Assembly (NCBI GenBank): GCA_012295275.1
Contig: CM022675.1
Location: 4,568,120 to 4,588,164 of the forward strand
Origin: Chrysomallon squamiferum
Taxonomy: Eukaryota > Mollusca > Gastropoda > Neomphalida > Peltospiridae
Length of the DNA stretch: 20,045 bases
Reading direction: 5' to 3'
Positions 1-9,229 of this stretch are shown in pieces. The position numbers and the translations under genes are program-made. Under the pieces are notes generated by a model. The model saw only the letters and a list, made by a program, of their open reading frames with translations, was not told the origin of the DNA and searched no databases. Within the stretch, counting starts at the first letter, position 1; every line of letters begins with the position of its first letter.

Positions 1-394
1 ATACAAAATAAAATTGGCGCAATAAACACAAAATTTAGAATTCAAATTTTCCCATTTGTCCAGTTTTTATTCAAATAGCACTTGAAACAGGGAATAAATC
101 AATCGTTCGAAAGTGAAAATATTGCGAAATACCAGATACTCCATTTGAATAGTAGCGAGGTTTACTATATTTCAATAAAGTTAGGTTAATAGTAAAAATG
201 TTAGTATAAAACAGACTTCGAGTACGAAACAGAAAATGAAAAACGTATATGAAAAATTATTAAAATAAAATATTAAAATATCATTAGATGATTATATAGA
301 ATAGGTATATAATATGAAGTAATGTACTATAAAGATATATATTTTCTTTTTTACCTTGATGTTTTTCATTTATTATTTCACTATATATAGATAT
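1..394. repeat. 3'-flank duplication block, copy 1
   Basis: Positions 1-240 align with 9661-9895. Shared phrases include GCAATAAACACAAAATT, CACTTGAAACA and ATGTTAGTATAAAACAGACTT, with scattered substitutions and short indels. The block lies downstream of gene A and its partner lies downstream of gene B, so it marks the 3' side of a tandem duplication that includes both genes. Positions 250-394 are AT-rich and hold nothing I recognise. Confidence 0.75.
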
Positions 395-1118
395 CAAGTA
401 GTACCTTGACTTACAAGTTTAATTCGTTCTGTGACCGAGCTCGTATCTCAATTTGTTCGTATATCAAATCAATTTTGCCAACTGAAATTAATTGAAATAC
501 TAATAATCCGTTCCAGCCAACAAAAAATCACACAAAATTATTGTAACGTGTTTTTAAATAAGAAAAATGTTTTTATAAATGAAAAATATTGTATAAACAC
601 AAAATAAAAGAGAATGTAAAGAAATAGCTTGGTTTTGTAAATTGTATTTATCTTGGAGATCAGACAAATTATTTTAACGCCTTTGACTGGAGTTACAGCC
701 TTTATCGACTCCTTCAGCTTCAGTATTGTACATATTGTAGAAGTACTACGCTGGTACTGCCTATGCAAGTCGACTATATGCACACCTTGATCATATTTTT
801 CTATGAATTCAAGCTTTAATTCAATGGACATCGTCCACTTCTTCTTCTCAGCGCTGTCCTTTGCAATCACTTTCTTAGGATCCATAGTCAGAAAACAGAA
901 AATTGTGAAAATTACACTTAAACACGACAATAACAGAACAGACGTGCTTCCGCGGCGAGGTAAGACGTGAAGTAAACGAGTGAGACGCAGGATGCTGGGC
1001 GGATGATGTGTTGTGCGTTGCGCCAACTAACGGCAGCGTATCTGAAACTCGCTCGTAACTCGGATTCTGGCTCGCCGCTGAAAGCAAAAAATCGGCCTCG
1101 TAAATCGAGGTACCACTG
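395..1118 (-). mobile_element. Internally deleted Tigger/pogo-type DNA transposon
   Basis: The two ends form terminal inverted repeats. The right end, read on the minus strand from 1118, starts CAGTGGTACCTCGATTTACG. The left end, read on the plus strand from 395, starts CAAGTAGTACCTTGACTTAC. TA lies next to the right end, as expected for Tc1/mariner-pogo insertion. The left end continues into TTCGTTCTGTGACCGAGCTCGTA, a typical Tigger-like subterminal stretch. Inside is the start of a Tigger/CENP-B-like transposase on the minus strand. At about 0.72 kb the element is far shorter than an autonomous Tigger (roughly 2-3 kb), so most of the transposase and the DDE domain are gone. No equivalent lies in the matching interval downstream of gene B, so it inserted on one side after the duplication or was lost from the other. 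Confidence 0.8.
538..885 (-). pseudogene. Tigger/CENP-B-like transposase, N-terminal remnant
   Basis: Reading from the ATG at 885, the protein starts MDPKK and contains a lysine-rich start, then IELKLEFIEKYDQG, VDLHRQYQRS and STICTILKLKESIKAV. This matches the N-terminal helix-turn-helix (psq/CENP-B type) of Tigger transposases, which binds the element's terminal repeats. Similarity ends after about 78 residues (near 652). The rest of the frame to the stop at 538 is AT-rich hydrophobic filler. The second HTH and the DDE catalytic domain are missing, so the product cannot transpose DNA. An upstream in-frame ATG at 1026 only extends the frame into transposon 5' sequence. It lies wholly inside the inverted-repeat-bounded element at 395-1118. 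Confidence 0.75.
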
Positions 1119-1531
1119 TATATATACAAACATACATAGACACATAGAGACATATATACACGTGCAAAAATATGCAGATTGTCCTTAGGTATTTTATATA
1201 ATATTTGTGATAAATTTGTAAGTAAGGCTTTTGATTGTTTCATCTATTGGAAAACTATAACACATCACAAACTGGAATTTAGGATTTCTGAATTTTGAAT
1301 AAACTTTCCGTAACCTTTTATAATAATAAGAAAACAAAATAATAAACAAACAAAGCATAAATAAATAATAAAAATAACAAATGATAATAACAGAAATTAA
1401 AAAAATAAGATAATAAAATAACCAAAAAATGGTACGAAGCACTGTTAAATATAATAATAATAATAATAATAATAAAATGTGGTATGAGACACTTAAAATG
1501 GAACAAGTTTTTCATCAAAATATCGATCGAG
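1119..1531. other. Gene A 3' flank
   Basis: AT-rich sequence between the transposon and the gene A stop codon. It holds a short CATA-type tract (1128-1160) and an (AAT)n tract at about 1450-1474. The part next to the gene, around 1480-1531, aligns with 10545-10631 downstream of gene B (shared TCAAAATATCGATCGAGTTAT). No AATAAA on the minus strand was found in this interval, so the gene A polyadenylation site is not located. No gene is seen. Confidence 0.6.
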
Positions 1532-4500
1532 TTATTGCTGAGATTCTTTTCTATCTGAATTTTCCAGAACAAAATAAACATTTCCATGGCCTTCTGGAAC
1601 GTTGTCGTTGTTGTCGGAATCGTCGTGGACGTTATCAGAGATTTCTGATTTTCTAGTAGGAATTTGATTGTTAGACGAGGCAGGATGTCTACACAGACTG
1701 GGGTGTGGTAAATCCGAAGTAACAACATCAGCGATGTCGTAGAGGTCGCTGTCAGGTTGGTTAAGATGGTTATACAGTTCTGATGTTGTTGTTGCTGTTG
1801 GAGGTTTTCTGTCCATGGTGTCGTAGTCTTCAGAATCGACGAGGTGGTTGTAGACGTCGGATACAGTTGCAGTTGTCTTTTTTCTATTTGTGCTGTCGTA
1901 GTCGCTGTCATTATCAACACCAAGCCGGTTGTAGACATCAGACGTAGTTGATTTCTTTTTCTTATCACAGGTATCGTAGTCACCGTCGTTGTCCTCCGCA
2001 AGGTTGTTGTAGATGTTAGATGTACCAGTTGTTGTATTTGTTGTGTCTGTGCTGTCGTAGTCTCCTTCACGACTGTTTGAGAGGCGTTTGTCCACTTCAG
2101 ATGTCGTAGTAGTTGCCGTGTTGATATACGGTGTGTCGTTGTCTCCATCGTTGTCGTCAGCTGTAGATCTGTTAATGGGAACTGCTTTAACATCTGCTTT
2201 AACGTCTGCGATGTCGTAGTCGTTATCATTTCTGTTTTCCACGTTGACAGTAACTCCATTTGGGACGTTGTAGTAAACACTGTGGTTTCCTTGATTTTCT
2301 GATTCAAATTCATAATCTGTCGACGTCGATGTCATTGTTACCTCANNNNNNNNNNNNNNNNNNNNNNNNNNNNNNNNNNNNNNNNNNNNNNNNNNNNNNN
2401 NNNNNNNNNNNNNNNNNNNNNNNNNNNNNNNNNNNNNNNNNNNNNNNNNNNNNNNNNNNNNNNNNNNNNNNNNNNNNNNNNNNNNNNNNNNNNNNNNNNN
2501 NNNNNNNNNNNNNNNNNNNNNNNNNNNNNNNNNNNNNNNNNNNNNCATAATTAATAAATAACGATTGGACATTTTCGCTAGTTTGAAGATGAAATATTAA
2601 ATGATAAATAAATAAATATGTGTAATGTAACAACGACATCAACAACAGTAATATAATTATTATTCTTCCTCTTTTTGTTTACTTTTTCATGAAATTTTTT
2701 TTATAAAACTTTAAAAAAAAAAAAAAAATTAATCTATAAATTAATTAATGAATAAGGAAGAAGAAAAAGGTGTACTTACATTTTTGACAAACTGATTTCT
2801 TTTTTAAATTAGACTCTAAAATGTTTATATCAACTTTGAAACGGGGAGGGAGAGTTAGCCACTTCCAATCCTTTGTCCACGTCATGCTTTCTGTAAACTT
2901 TGCATCATTATAATGTTCATGTATTACTGAACCTGTTAGAAAACACAAATCAGTATCAGTGAAATGCACAATTATGTCTCCTACAAGTATAAAAGTACTG
3001 CTATTTCTTCCTTTACGGTCACCACCACTACTACTGCTACTGCTGCTGCTGCTACTATTATTACTGTTACTTCTACTTCCACCATTACCACTACTACTAC
3101 TACCATTACTACTGCTACTATTGCTAGTGGTGCTGCGGCAGCTATACTATAGGCAACTAAAGCGGCAATTTCCACAGTCTATAAATAAAATGATGTATGA
3201 CTTTTATTAACTGTACTTTGGTGATATGAAGAAATAGTCCAAACGTTTCAGCTTACTTCCTCGTTATGCTTTATTCGTTGTTTTTTTGTTTGTTTGTTGT
3301 TGTTTTTTTAAGTAAAGCAGCAAAATAACTCAATTAAAAATGTCTGGGAATGTCTTTTTTCTGTAGTCGTAAGATAATTGTAAAAAGAACGGCTCTGTTT
3401 TGAAGAGATAAAATGGCGATTTGAAATGTTTTTAAACTGTATAATATAATAAAATAAAGAACAAAATGAACATATATCTAGCTTAATATTTATATTTCAT
3501 TTCTTTAATTATTTGTAACGCCACAGATATTCTTAAACTGCTGTGAGATAGTAAATTTATTAAAGATGATTTTCAGTTACCAGTACCATTAATCCATCGC
3601 CATTCAACCTGCCTCCGAAGTCCAACCCAGAAATCATCTTCACTGTAGTCACGTGACAAAAGTGTTGTCAATGACGACAGTGTCTCATTGGTTAGTTTGG
3701 ATAGATTGCAATTAGCGTTTGAACTGACCCAGTCAGTTGGTTCATTTGAATCTGTTTCACTTAAGTCATTCCCTAAAATAAAATAAAAATAAGCAAATAA
3801 GCAAACGCACAATAAGAACAGAAACAATGATATATCAGCAGCAACGACAACAACGTAAAGTAATAAAAATAATAAGAAGAAAAATAACAATTACTATAGC
3901 TAGAACAAGAAAAACAACAACAACAACAACATCAAATAATAATAATAATAACAACAATAATGATGATGATGATACTGAAGACGACAACAACAACAACAGA
4001 AGAGAAACAAAAACGGGAGCAAGCAGAAGAATGATTTATGTAATAGAAATTTTATTTATTTTCTTGTTTCCTTATTACCACATAATAATTTATATTTAAA
4101 TAGTTTACCTGCACAAACACTGTATGGTGTTTCGTTTTCACAATTTTGAAATCCAAGTTTTAACATTTCTTTGTCATCGTCGTATTTGATGTAGCCACAG
4201 TTGGAGTCGCCGTAGACTTTGAGAATAATCTTCACTGAAGCTGGAACATCTTTGTGACAAAAATGTGCAGAAATTAACAACTTTTATGTACATTTTAAGT
4301 GTTTATTTGTTTGTTTGTTTATTTATTCATTTGTGCACTTGTCAGTAACATTACTAAAATAATATACATGAACATTAGAATATTTATAAACTGAGCATTT
4401 AACGTGAAGGAAACATTTTATATTTAAACACAATTTATTAAATGAAGTTAACTATATTTTAAAAGATTACTTTCATTATTATTCTTATTATTCTTATTCG

Positions 4501-4737
4501 TATTCTTCTTATTATTCTTCTTATTAATAAATGCAATTTAAAATTTCATTTCGACTCTTACCAATCTTGTACACAGAAATAAAGTTTTCTCCACCACAGA
4601 ATTCTGTGTAGCTTCCTGCACACCTGACACAATCTTCTCTCTTACTTAGTCCACTGTCAGTAATTTTACAAAAACAACGTCTACCCTGAAAACAAAACAA
4701 CTTTCTTGTTATTTCTTCTTGTAGATATTGTTATTGC

Positions 4738-4768
<31 letters not shown>

Positions 4769-6253
4769 GTTGTTGTTGTTGTCGTCTTCGTCGTTGCTCT
4801 TGTTATTCTTCTTCTTATTATTATTATTATTATTAATAGCAGTAGTACTAGTTGTTGTTGTTGTTATTGTTGTTGTGTTATTATCATTATTTTTGTTCAC
4901 CTAGGTTAACAAAAAGTAGAAAATGAGAAAGAATTAAAAAATAATGATAAAAATAATATAATATAAATAAATGGATAATAAGAAAATATAACAAAACAAC
5001 ACAAAATAAATGACAGACAAACAAACTTACTTGTAGACCCACAGTATCAGAAGAAGCTCTACACTTGATGAAACAAGAGAATGCGCTGTTATCTTGTAAC
5101 GTGTAATTACTTGTAAGTTCAGTTGTATCTGTTTCTCCTTTGTGTTGAAATAACGGTTAATTTGTCTCTGAGAAAGTGACAACAATTTAAAACTGTATTT
5201 TGTTACTGAACTGAGATTTATAAACACAAAATGAAATCAGTAAATTATACGTACCAGTCCACATCCAAGGTGTATACGTCTCAAAAGCTCCTACCCAATA
5301 GTCTGTGTCTTTTTCGATTACAGAAAAAAGTTTGTTTTTGTCTAAATCAGAATGATCAACAACGAGTCTGCCTCCTGCCTCCTCACAGCCAGAATACGCT
5401 GCCTCCCACCAAGTTTGTTTTTTATCCAGTGTAAAATATTCTTCTAACATTTCTTCTTGTTTTCTGTCAGACCACGGACCTGTGTTAATTTATTAATATT
5501 TATCTTAATTATTTATGTTGGATTATGCTGATGAAATTTTATATTATGTTATATATACATTTATACATACGTAATTTGTTTATAATTGTACAAATTTACA
5601 CATACATATTTATACTGTTATGCTTTATAAATTTCTTAATAATTACTTAGTTATGCTTTGTTGTGTTTTAGTCAGGTTACGTCATACTGTAATATGTAAT
5701 ACTGCAACGTTATTATTATTGTTATGTTACGTTATGTTATGTTATTTAATAAATAATATTGCTGTTATTTGTATTTAGGTAGGTCAAAATACATTAGCTA
5801 ATGTTGCATTTATAGTAAATAGTTTATTTTTAAACTATGTTATGTCATAACGTGTTGGTTTTTGCTGTTATGTTAAATCCTATTTCGTATTGTTGTTACG
5901 CTATGCAGTTATTGTTATTTGTTGTCGTCGTTATTGTTGTTGTTGATGTTGTTACTGTTATTATTGTTACTGTCGTTCATCTATTATTATTAACAATGAT
6001 ACGAGCATTTCATGTTAAACATCGATTAAACATTCAGTGGGCTCTATTTTGAAAAAGGTCTGCTTTTAACATAATGATCATATACAAGAAATCTCAATAA
6101 ATAAAAATTATCTCCCCCCGCCTTATACATACTTCAAATGACTTGAAGTACAACGAACAAATTAATTTAAATAAATTAAAACTTACTTAGTCTTTCTGCA
6201 CCTGTAACCTGATTGTAGATCGTTAATATAATCACAGCTGTTACTAAATTCAT
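1532..6253 (-). CDS. Gene A: CTLD/WSC-like receptor with tyrosine-repeat tail (gap inside)
   Basis: Exons on the minus strand, all GT-AG with matching phases: 6253-6187, 5479-5255, 5137-5031, 4685-4562, 4249-4109, 3772-3581, 2932-2780, then a tail exon ending in TAA at 1532. Exon 1 encodes a signal peptide (MNLVTAVIILTIY, likely cut near Ala19). Exon 2 (residues 23-97) is the first half of a CTLD, with TWWEAAYSGC, YWVGA and WMWTG. Exons 3-4 (98-174) are WSC-like, with paired Cys and EFCGG followed by ISVY. Exon 5 (to 221) returns to CTLD, with GFQNCENETPYSVC. Exons 6-7 (to 336) form a second, Cys-poor CTLD (DDFWVGLRR, WRWING, SVCQK). No EPN, QPD or WND sugar-binding triplets are seen, so calcium-dependent glycan binding is not predicted. 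The tail (about 271 residues) carries repeated YNxL motifs. Stalk and membrane exons are absent, presumably in the N gap; gene B shows what to expect. A surface recognition receptor is inferred. Confidence 0.75.
1715..2098 (-). repeat. Tyrosine-motif repeats in the gene A cytoplasmic tail
   Basis: Five in-frame coding repeats of 26-27 residues (the last cut short) follow the pattern [E/N/D]-[V/I/L]-Y-N-x-L, acidic spacer, D-Y-D-x-x-[D/N], basic/Thr-rich stretch ending in T-S. Units are 2098-2018 (EVDKRL, Tyr replaced by Asp), 2017-1940 (NIYNNL), 1939-1859 (DVYNRL), 1858-1781 (DVYNHL) and 1780-1715 (ELYNHL). Further tyrosine motifs outside the tract are SVYYNV near its N-terminal side and NVYFVL near the C-terminus. 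YxxL motifs next to acidic residues are typical SH2-docking or endocytic signals. No pair has the 6-12-residue spacing of a classical ITAM. Confidence 0.8.
2346..2545. other. Assembly gap (200 N) in gene A
   Basis: Exactly 200 undefined bases separate exon 7 (ends 2780) from the first readable tail codons (2345). By comparison with gene B, a Thr-rich stalk exon (150 nt), a transmembrane exon (76 nt) and the first part of the tail exon belong here. Gene B needs about 1.8 kb for the same interval, so the gap length is probably a placeholder. The 2546-2779 stretch beside it is AT-rich intron with poly-A. Confidence 0.9.
2990..3150. repeat. Compound trinucleotide tract in gene A intron 6
   Basis: Intron 6 (3580-2933) holds about 150 bp of imperfect TAC/TGC/TTA triplets (ACTACTACTGCTACTGCTG and variants). 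Every frame across it is open only because of this triplet periodicity. I see no coding evidence. A similar GTA-rich tract lies in gene B intron 3 at about 13838-13918. Confidence 0.75.
4562..5137 (-). other. Gene A exons 3-4: WSC-like cassette inserted in the first CTLD
   Basis: Exon 3 (5137-5031) and exon 4 (4685-4562) encode about 77 residues together. The pattern is SCFIKC, VGLQ, RRCFCK, EDCVRC, then EFCGG and ISVY, with seven of the eight usual WSC cysteines. WSC is a small Cys-rich module with proposed carbohydrate-binding function. The cassette totals 231 nt and is flanked by phase-1 junctions on both sides, so exon 2 can join directly to exon 5 without a frame change. Such a join puts WMWT next to the exon 5 Asp and gives an uninterrupted CTLD. 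Family assignment is from motif recognition only. Confidence 0.65.
4734..4835. repeat. ATT/GTT microsatellite in gene A intron 3
   Basis: (ATT)n at about 4738-4767 is followed by GTT/GTC triplets and a second ATT run to about 4835. It is intronic and non-coding. The start, near 4734, is about 50 bp upstream (in gene A orientation) of the exon 4 splice acceptor. Confidence 0.85.
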
Positions 6254-6480
6254 TATTTCTTTTTGTTTTCTTCTCTTTATTTTTATTTACGAAACATCTT
6301 ACGCAAGACGATATCAAACCGAGTTTTGCTAAAACCAACGAGGAAGATGTTATTAAGAGGAAGTAAAATAAAAACAGGTCGCGAGTCTCTTACAGATAGA
6401 ACTGTCAACTAAACACTGACAGCTACCAGCCTCAAATGAGTCAGTAAGTGTGTCCTTAGGTCACAGAATTCATTGTTTGT
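6254..6480 (-). promoter_or_regulatory. Conserved 5' flank of gene A (candidate promoter/5' UTR)
   Basis: The sequence upstream of the ATG at 6253 aligns with 15573-15700 upstream of gene B, with shared GTTTTCTTCTCTTTAT, an ACCGAG-TTTGCT core and ACCAAC-AGGAAG. Possible binding sites are an ETS-type GAGGAAG at 6340-6346 (GGAAG kept in gene B), a second GAGGAAGT at 6357-6364, and a perfect AP-1 core TGAGTCA at 6437-6443. No clear TATA box is seen for gene A. Promoter status is inferred from position and paralog conservation; short motifs like these also occur by chance. Confidence 0.35.
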
Positions 6481-6756
6481 AGTTTTCTGTTTGTACAATT
6501 ATAAGCGATGCGTTGTTTTACTAATGTAATTGCATGAATTAATCTGAACAATAGCTTATTTTAGTAATACTATGTGAATGTATTTATATGTCTCCGTCTT
6601 TTTATATACATACATTAATACATGTATGCATACATACAAAAATAGATACTTATATAGCGCATGCAAAAACAAATACATACATTCACAGATACGTACGTAC
6701 GTACGTACATACATACATACATGCTTAGATATACACGTCTAGACACACCACATACA

Positions 6757-7050
6757 AATACAGGTAATTTTCAAATACAGATATTCACAGCTTATTTTTA
6801 TATGAACGTATTCACAGCTAATTTTCAAATACACAGATATTTATAACTTATTTTTATATGAACGTATGCACAGCTAATTTTCAAATACACAGATATTTAT
6901 AACTTATTTTTATATGAACGTATTCACAGCTAATTTTCAAATACACAGATATTTATAACTTATTTTTATATGAACGTATGCACAGCTAATTTTCAAATAC
7001 ACAGATATTTATAACTTATTTTTATATGAACGTATGCACAGCTAATTTTC
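6757..7050. repeat. 56-bp minisatellite upstream of gene A
   Basis: Four near-perfect 56-bp units begin at 6813, 6869, 6925 and 6981 (each starting CACAGCTAATTTTCAAATAC), with a partial unit at 7037 and a degenerate one at about 6757-6812. Units differ mainly at the last base (T or G). The matching 5' flank of gene B (about 16140-16350) has only loosely repeated CAGC-TTTTC-ATACAC phrases, so the array was homogenised in copy 1 only. Short imperfect CATA-type repeats precede it from 6600. Confidence 0.9.
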
Positions 7051-7869
7051 AGGATGACCACGTACAATTACAGAGATAACAGACAATATTAGATTAAAAA
7101 CCGGTGACGTCTTCATTTCTTCGCAAAACTGATAAATACAAGAAGTTCTGTATATTAACAAAAACAACCTTTGAACCGTCACATGGTTTAAAACAATTAA
7201 TATTAAATTTGTAAATTTCAAGCATTGGTATATATTAAACAATTATTTTATCAACTAAAATGCGAGGTTTGAAGATCTGTGCAATATAAATAATGGAAAG
7301 TAGTTTTCTTCTGACAGAATGATTTTGAAACATAAACATCTGGGTGGGGTATTACCTGGGACAGAGATTACACAAGTAGAATATCTCAGTTTTATAACAC
7401 TCAGTCATACAGAGAATGTTAATACTAATTAAACAAACAGCTGTAATTAATTTAGATCATCTTCACAGTTGGTTACTTTGTACGTTTAATGTAGTTAATG
7501 TATTTTTAAAATTCTTTGCCGTACAGGTAAATAAAAATAATCTTTGTCTGCAGATAAATTCTTTAAATTCATTCAGTTTAAAATTCTGCTTGTCTGTTCT
7601 GTGATTTTCATTTGAAGATTGTTTATAACAAAATAAAGTCGCTTGTATTGTTTATGTTTATTGATGACAGTCACTCTCCAGACAACAGAAATATTTGTTT
7701 CACTTTGTTAAACTACAAACCAGGTAGTAATAAGATAAAAACCTGTTTTGTCACATTTTTGTGGTCGCCACGTTTTATTACTAAATTTATGACAAATAAT
7801 ATATTGCAAAATCTCAGTAGAAACTTGTCATTAGAATTAAAATTGATGCTCTAAAATTTTAGTTTTACA
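7051..7869. other. Intergenic, no gene recognised
   Basis: Positions 7040-7135 align with 16340-16440 (shared AGGATGACCACG and GACAATATTAGATTAAA). The rest is AT-rich with short open frames. The longest, 80 codons at 7612-7854 on the plus strand, shows no domain or signal peptide, and no splice pattern I can support. Confidence 0.55.
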
Positions 7870-8330
7870 TATTTTCGGTTTTTAAATTGACTTTATGCAT
7901 ATATTTAGTTATATCCTGTGACATTATCATTAAATCTCCTTCATTTTAAACACAAAAGGTGTTTGTATTCAATTTGTAGGTCAGTGTACATTAGGTCACA
8001 CGTTTTCTATCAGTTTAATTACGAAAAAAGTTTCACTCAAATTCAGGGTGTATATGTGTGTGTCATAAATAGAAATAAAATCTGGCAGGTTTACACTGTA
8101 TATTTTATTTAATAATTATCTGCTGTGTCTAGTGAAACATGCAGTTTAACAGTTAGGATGTGCGTAACTGCTAACTGGTTTGACTCGAAGTGATCTCGAG
8201 AATATCGCGAGTTTTACCGATCATTAGAATGCGCAGCGCAGTCTTAAAATAGCGCAGATCGACAAATAGCGGAGAATACAAACACACACAGTTACATAAT
8301 ATGGTTGTCACCTACGTCATAATAATATCT
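7870..8330. repeat. Duplicated upstream block, copy 1
   Basis: The block aligns with 19400-19845, starting at about TTAGTTATATCCTGT, through AATAGAAATAAAATCTG and GTTTACACTGT, to GTTGTCAC and ACGTC. Flanking parts differ by many substitutions, yet 8184-8276 is identical to 19691-19783. The block lies about 1.6-2.1 kb upstream of the gene A start codon. It could be a distal regulatory segment or part of a low-copy dispersed repeat. Confidence 0.8.
8184..8276. promoter_or_regulatory. 93-bp perfectly conserved element, copy 1
   Basis: This segment is base-for-base identical to 19691-19783, although the sequence around it has diverged. It is richer in CpG and GC than its surroundings. It contains a 17-bp imperfect dyad CTCGAGAATATCGCGAG, the dyad GCGCAGCGC and, on the minus strand, two CTGCGCT boxes around TATTTTAAG (TATA-like), followed by CGGTAAAA, which could serve as a splice donor. 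A core promoter with a non-coding first exon for gene A is one possibility. A transposon core or small RNA gene are others. Function is unproven. Confidence 0.45.
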
Positions 8331-8373
8331 CCTGTGTGTTATTGTCACATATTATCACTAATACATTGTTATT

Positions 8374-8410
8374 GTTATCATCATCATCATCATCGTCATC
8401 ATCGTCATTT

Positions 8411-8451
<41 letters not shown>

Positions 8452-8478
8452 TTTATTTTTATTATTATTATCTTTTTT
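8374..8478. repeat. (CAT)n/(ATT)n microsatellite
   Basis: CATCATCATCATCGTCATCATCGTC is followed by about 15 ATT triplets. It is intergenic, upstream of gene A. Open frames across it are poly-His, poly-Tyr and poly-Asn artefacts. Confidence 0.95.
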
Positions 8479-9197
8479 TATTATTTTCTTCATATAGAAA
8501 TAAATATATATTACCTGAAAAGCAATTATGACCAAAAGGTGAAACATCAAGAAGAACTGTCTCACAAAAACAGCAGAAATAAAATTAGTACATTACATTA
8601 AACTAAGTTTCACAGTTGTGTTTCTCTCCTGTAGAGAGCTCCTCACTCTCCGAAACTGACTTCATTGAATGGAGTTTGTTAGTACAGCTTGAAATGGACC
8701 TGAATTTATTTTGTGTAAAAAGAAAAAAAGATGTAAATCTGGGTTCTTGAAAATCAACGTTAAAAATGTTCAAATGTTGACTGAAATGTCAAACACTCGA
8801 CCCCCCTCCCCGCACCATTTGCCCTTCATTTGACAAGTACTTTTCACGTTTATTTTTTGGGAAGTAAATTAACTTTGAATTAATTAATTTCTGTGTTGCA
8901 ATAGACATGTAAAACAAAAACAAAACTGCTATCACAGTTGTCTTCTCTTGGTGTTAATTTGTGACGTCACTTTTCAACAGCACATTTCTAGAATCTGTGT
9001 TCTAATGTTTAACAATACCTGTACAACTATTCTTGTATAAAATCCTCCAATTAGAAATGCAAATCGAAACTTGTTTCTGAAACAAAATGTTTTCTCCGAA
9101 CTTCAGAACATAACATAACCAGGATTCAGACTGATATTCTATAAGTAAGAAATTTTAAATAAACATGAATATACATCTAGAAAGAAGTGTGTGTGTC

Positions 9198-9229
<32 letters not shown>

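Noticed and set aside
1003-1188. Small plus-strand coding gene
   Set aside because: It lies across the Tigger terminal region and the adjacent CATA repeat, and has no similarity to any family I know.
1715-2098. Classical ITAM or ITIM signalling motifs
   Set aside because: YxxL pairs are about 26 residues apart rather than 6-12, and the -2 residue of the YNxL copies is D, N or E rather than S/I/V/L. Only SVYYNV fits a loose ITIM pattern. They are described as candidate phosphotyrosine or endocytic motifs instead.
1318-2313. 331-codon minus-strand frame overlapping the gene A tail in another reading frame
   Set aside because: It is open because the ACA/ACG-rich repeat DNA has few stops in any frame. 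In gene B the frame shrinks to about 77 codons while the tail frame is kept. It has no domain or signal peptide, so dual coding is not supported.
6757-7050. CRISPR-like array
   Set aside because: The 56-bp units are directly adjacent without unique spacers, and the sequence is eukaryotic. It is a minisatellite.
7612-7854. 80-codon plus-strand frame
   Set aside because: No recognisable domain or signal peptide, no supportable splice context, and normal length for chance in AT-rich DNA.
8161-8280. tRNA-derived SINE in the 93-bp element
   Set aside because: I could not match A and B box promoter sequences at proper spacing. A mobile origin stays possible but unproven.
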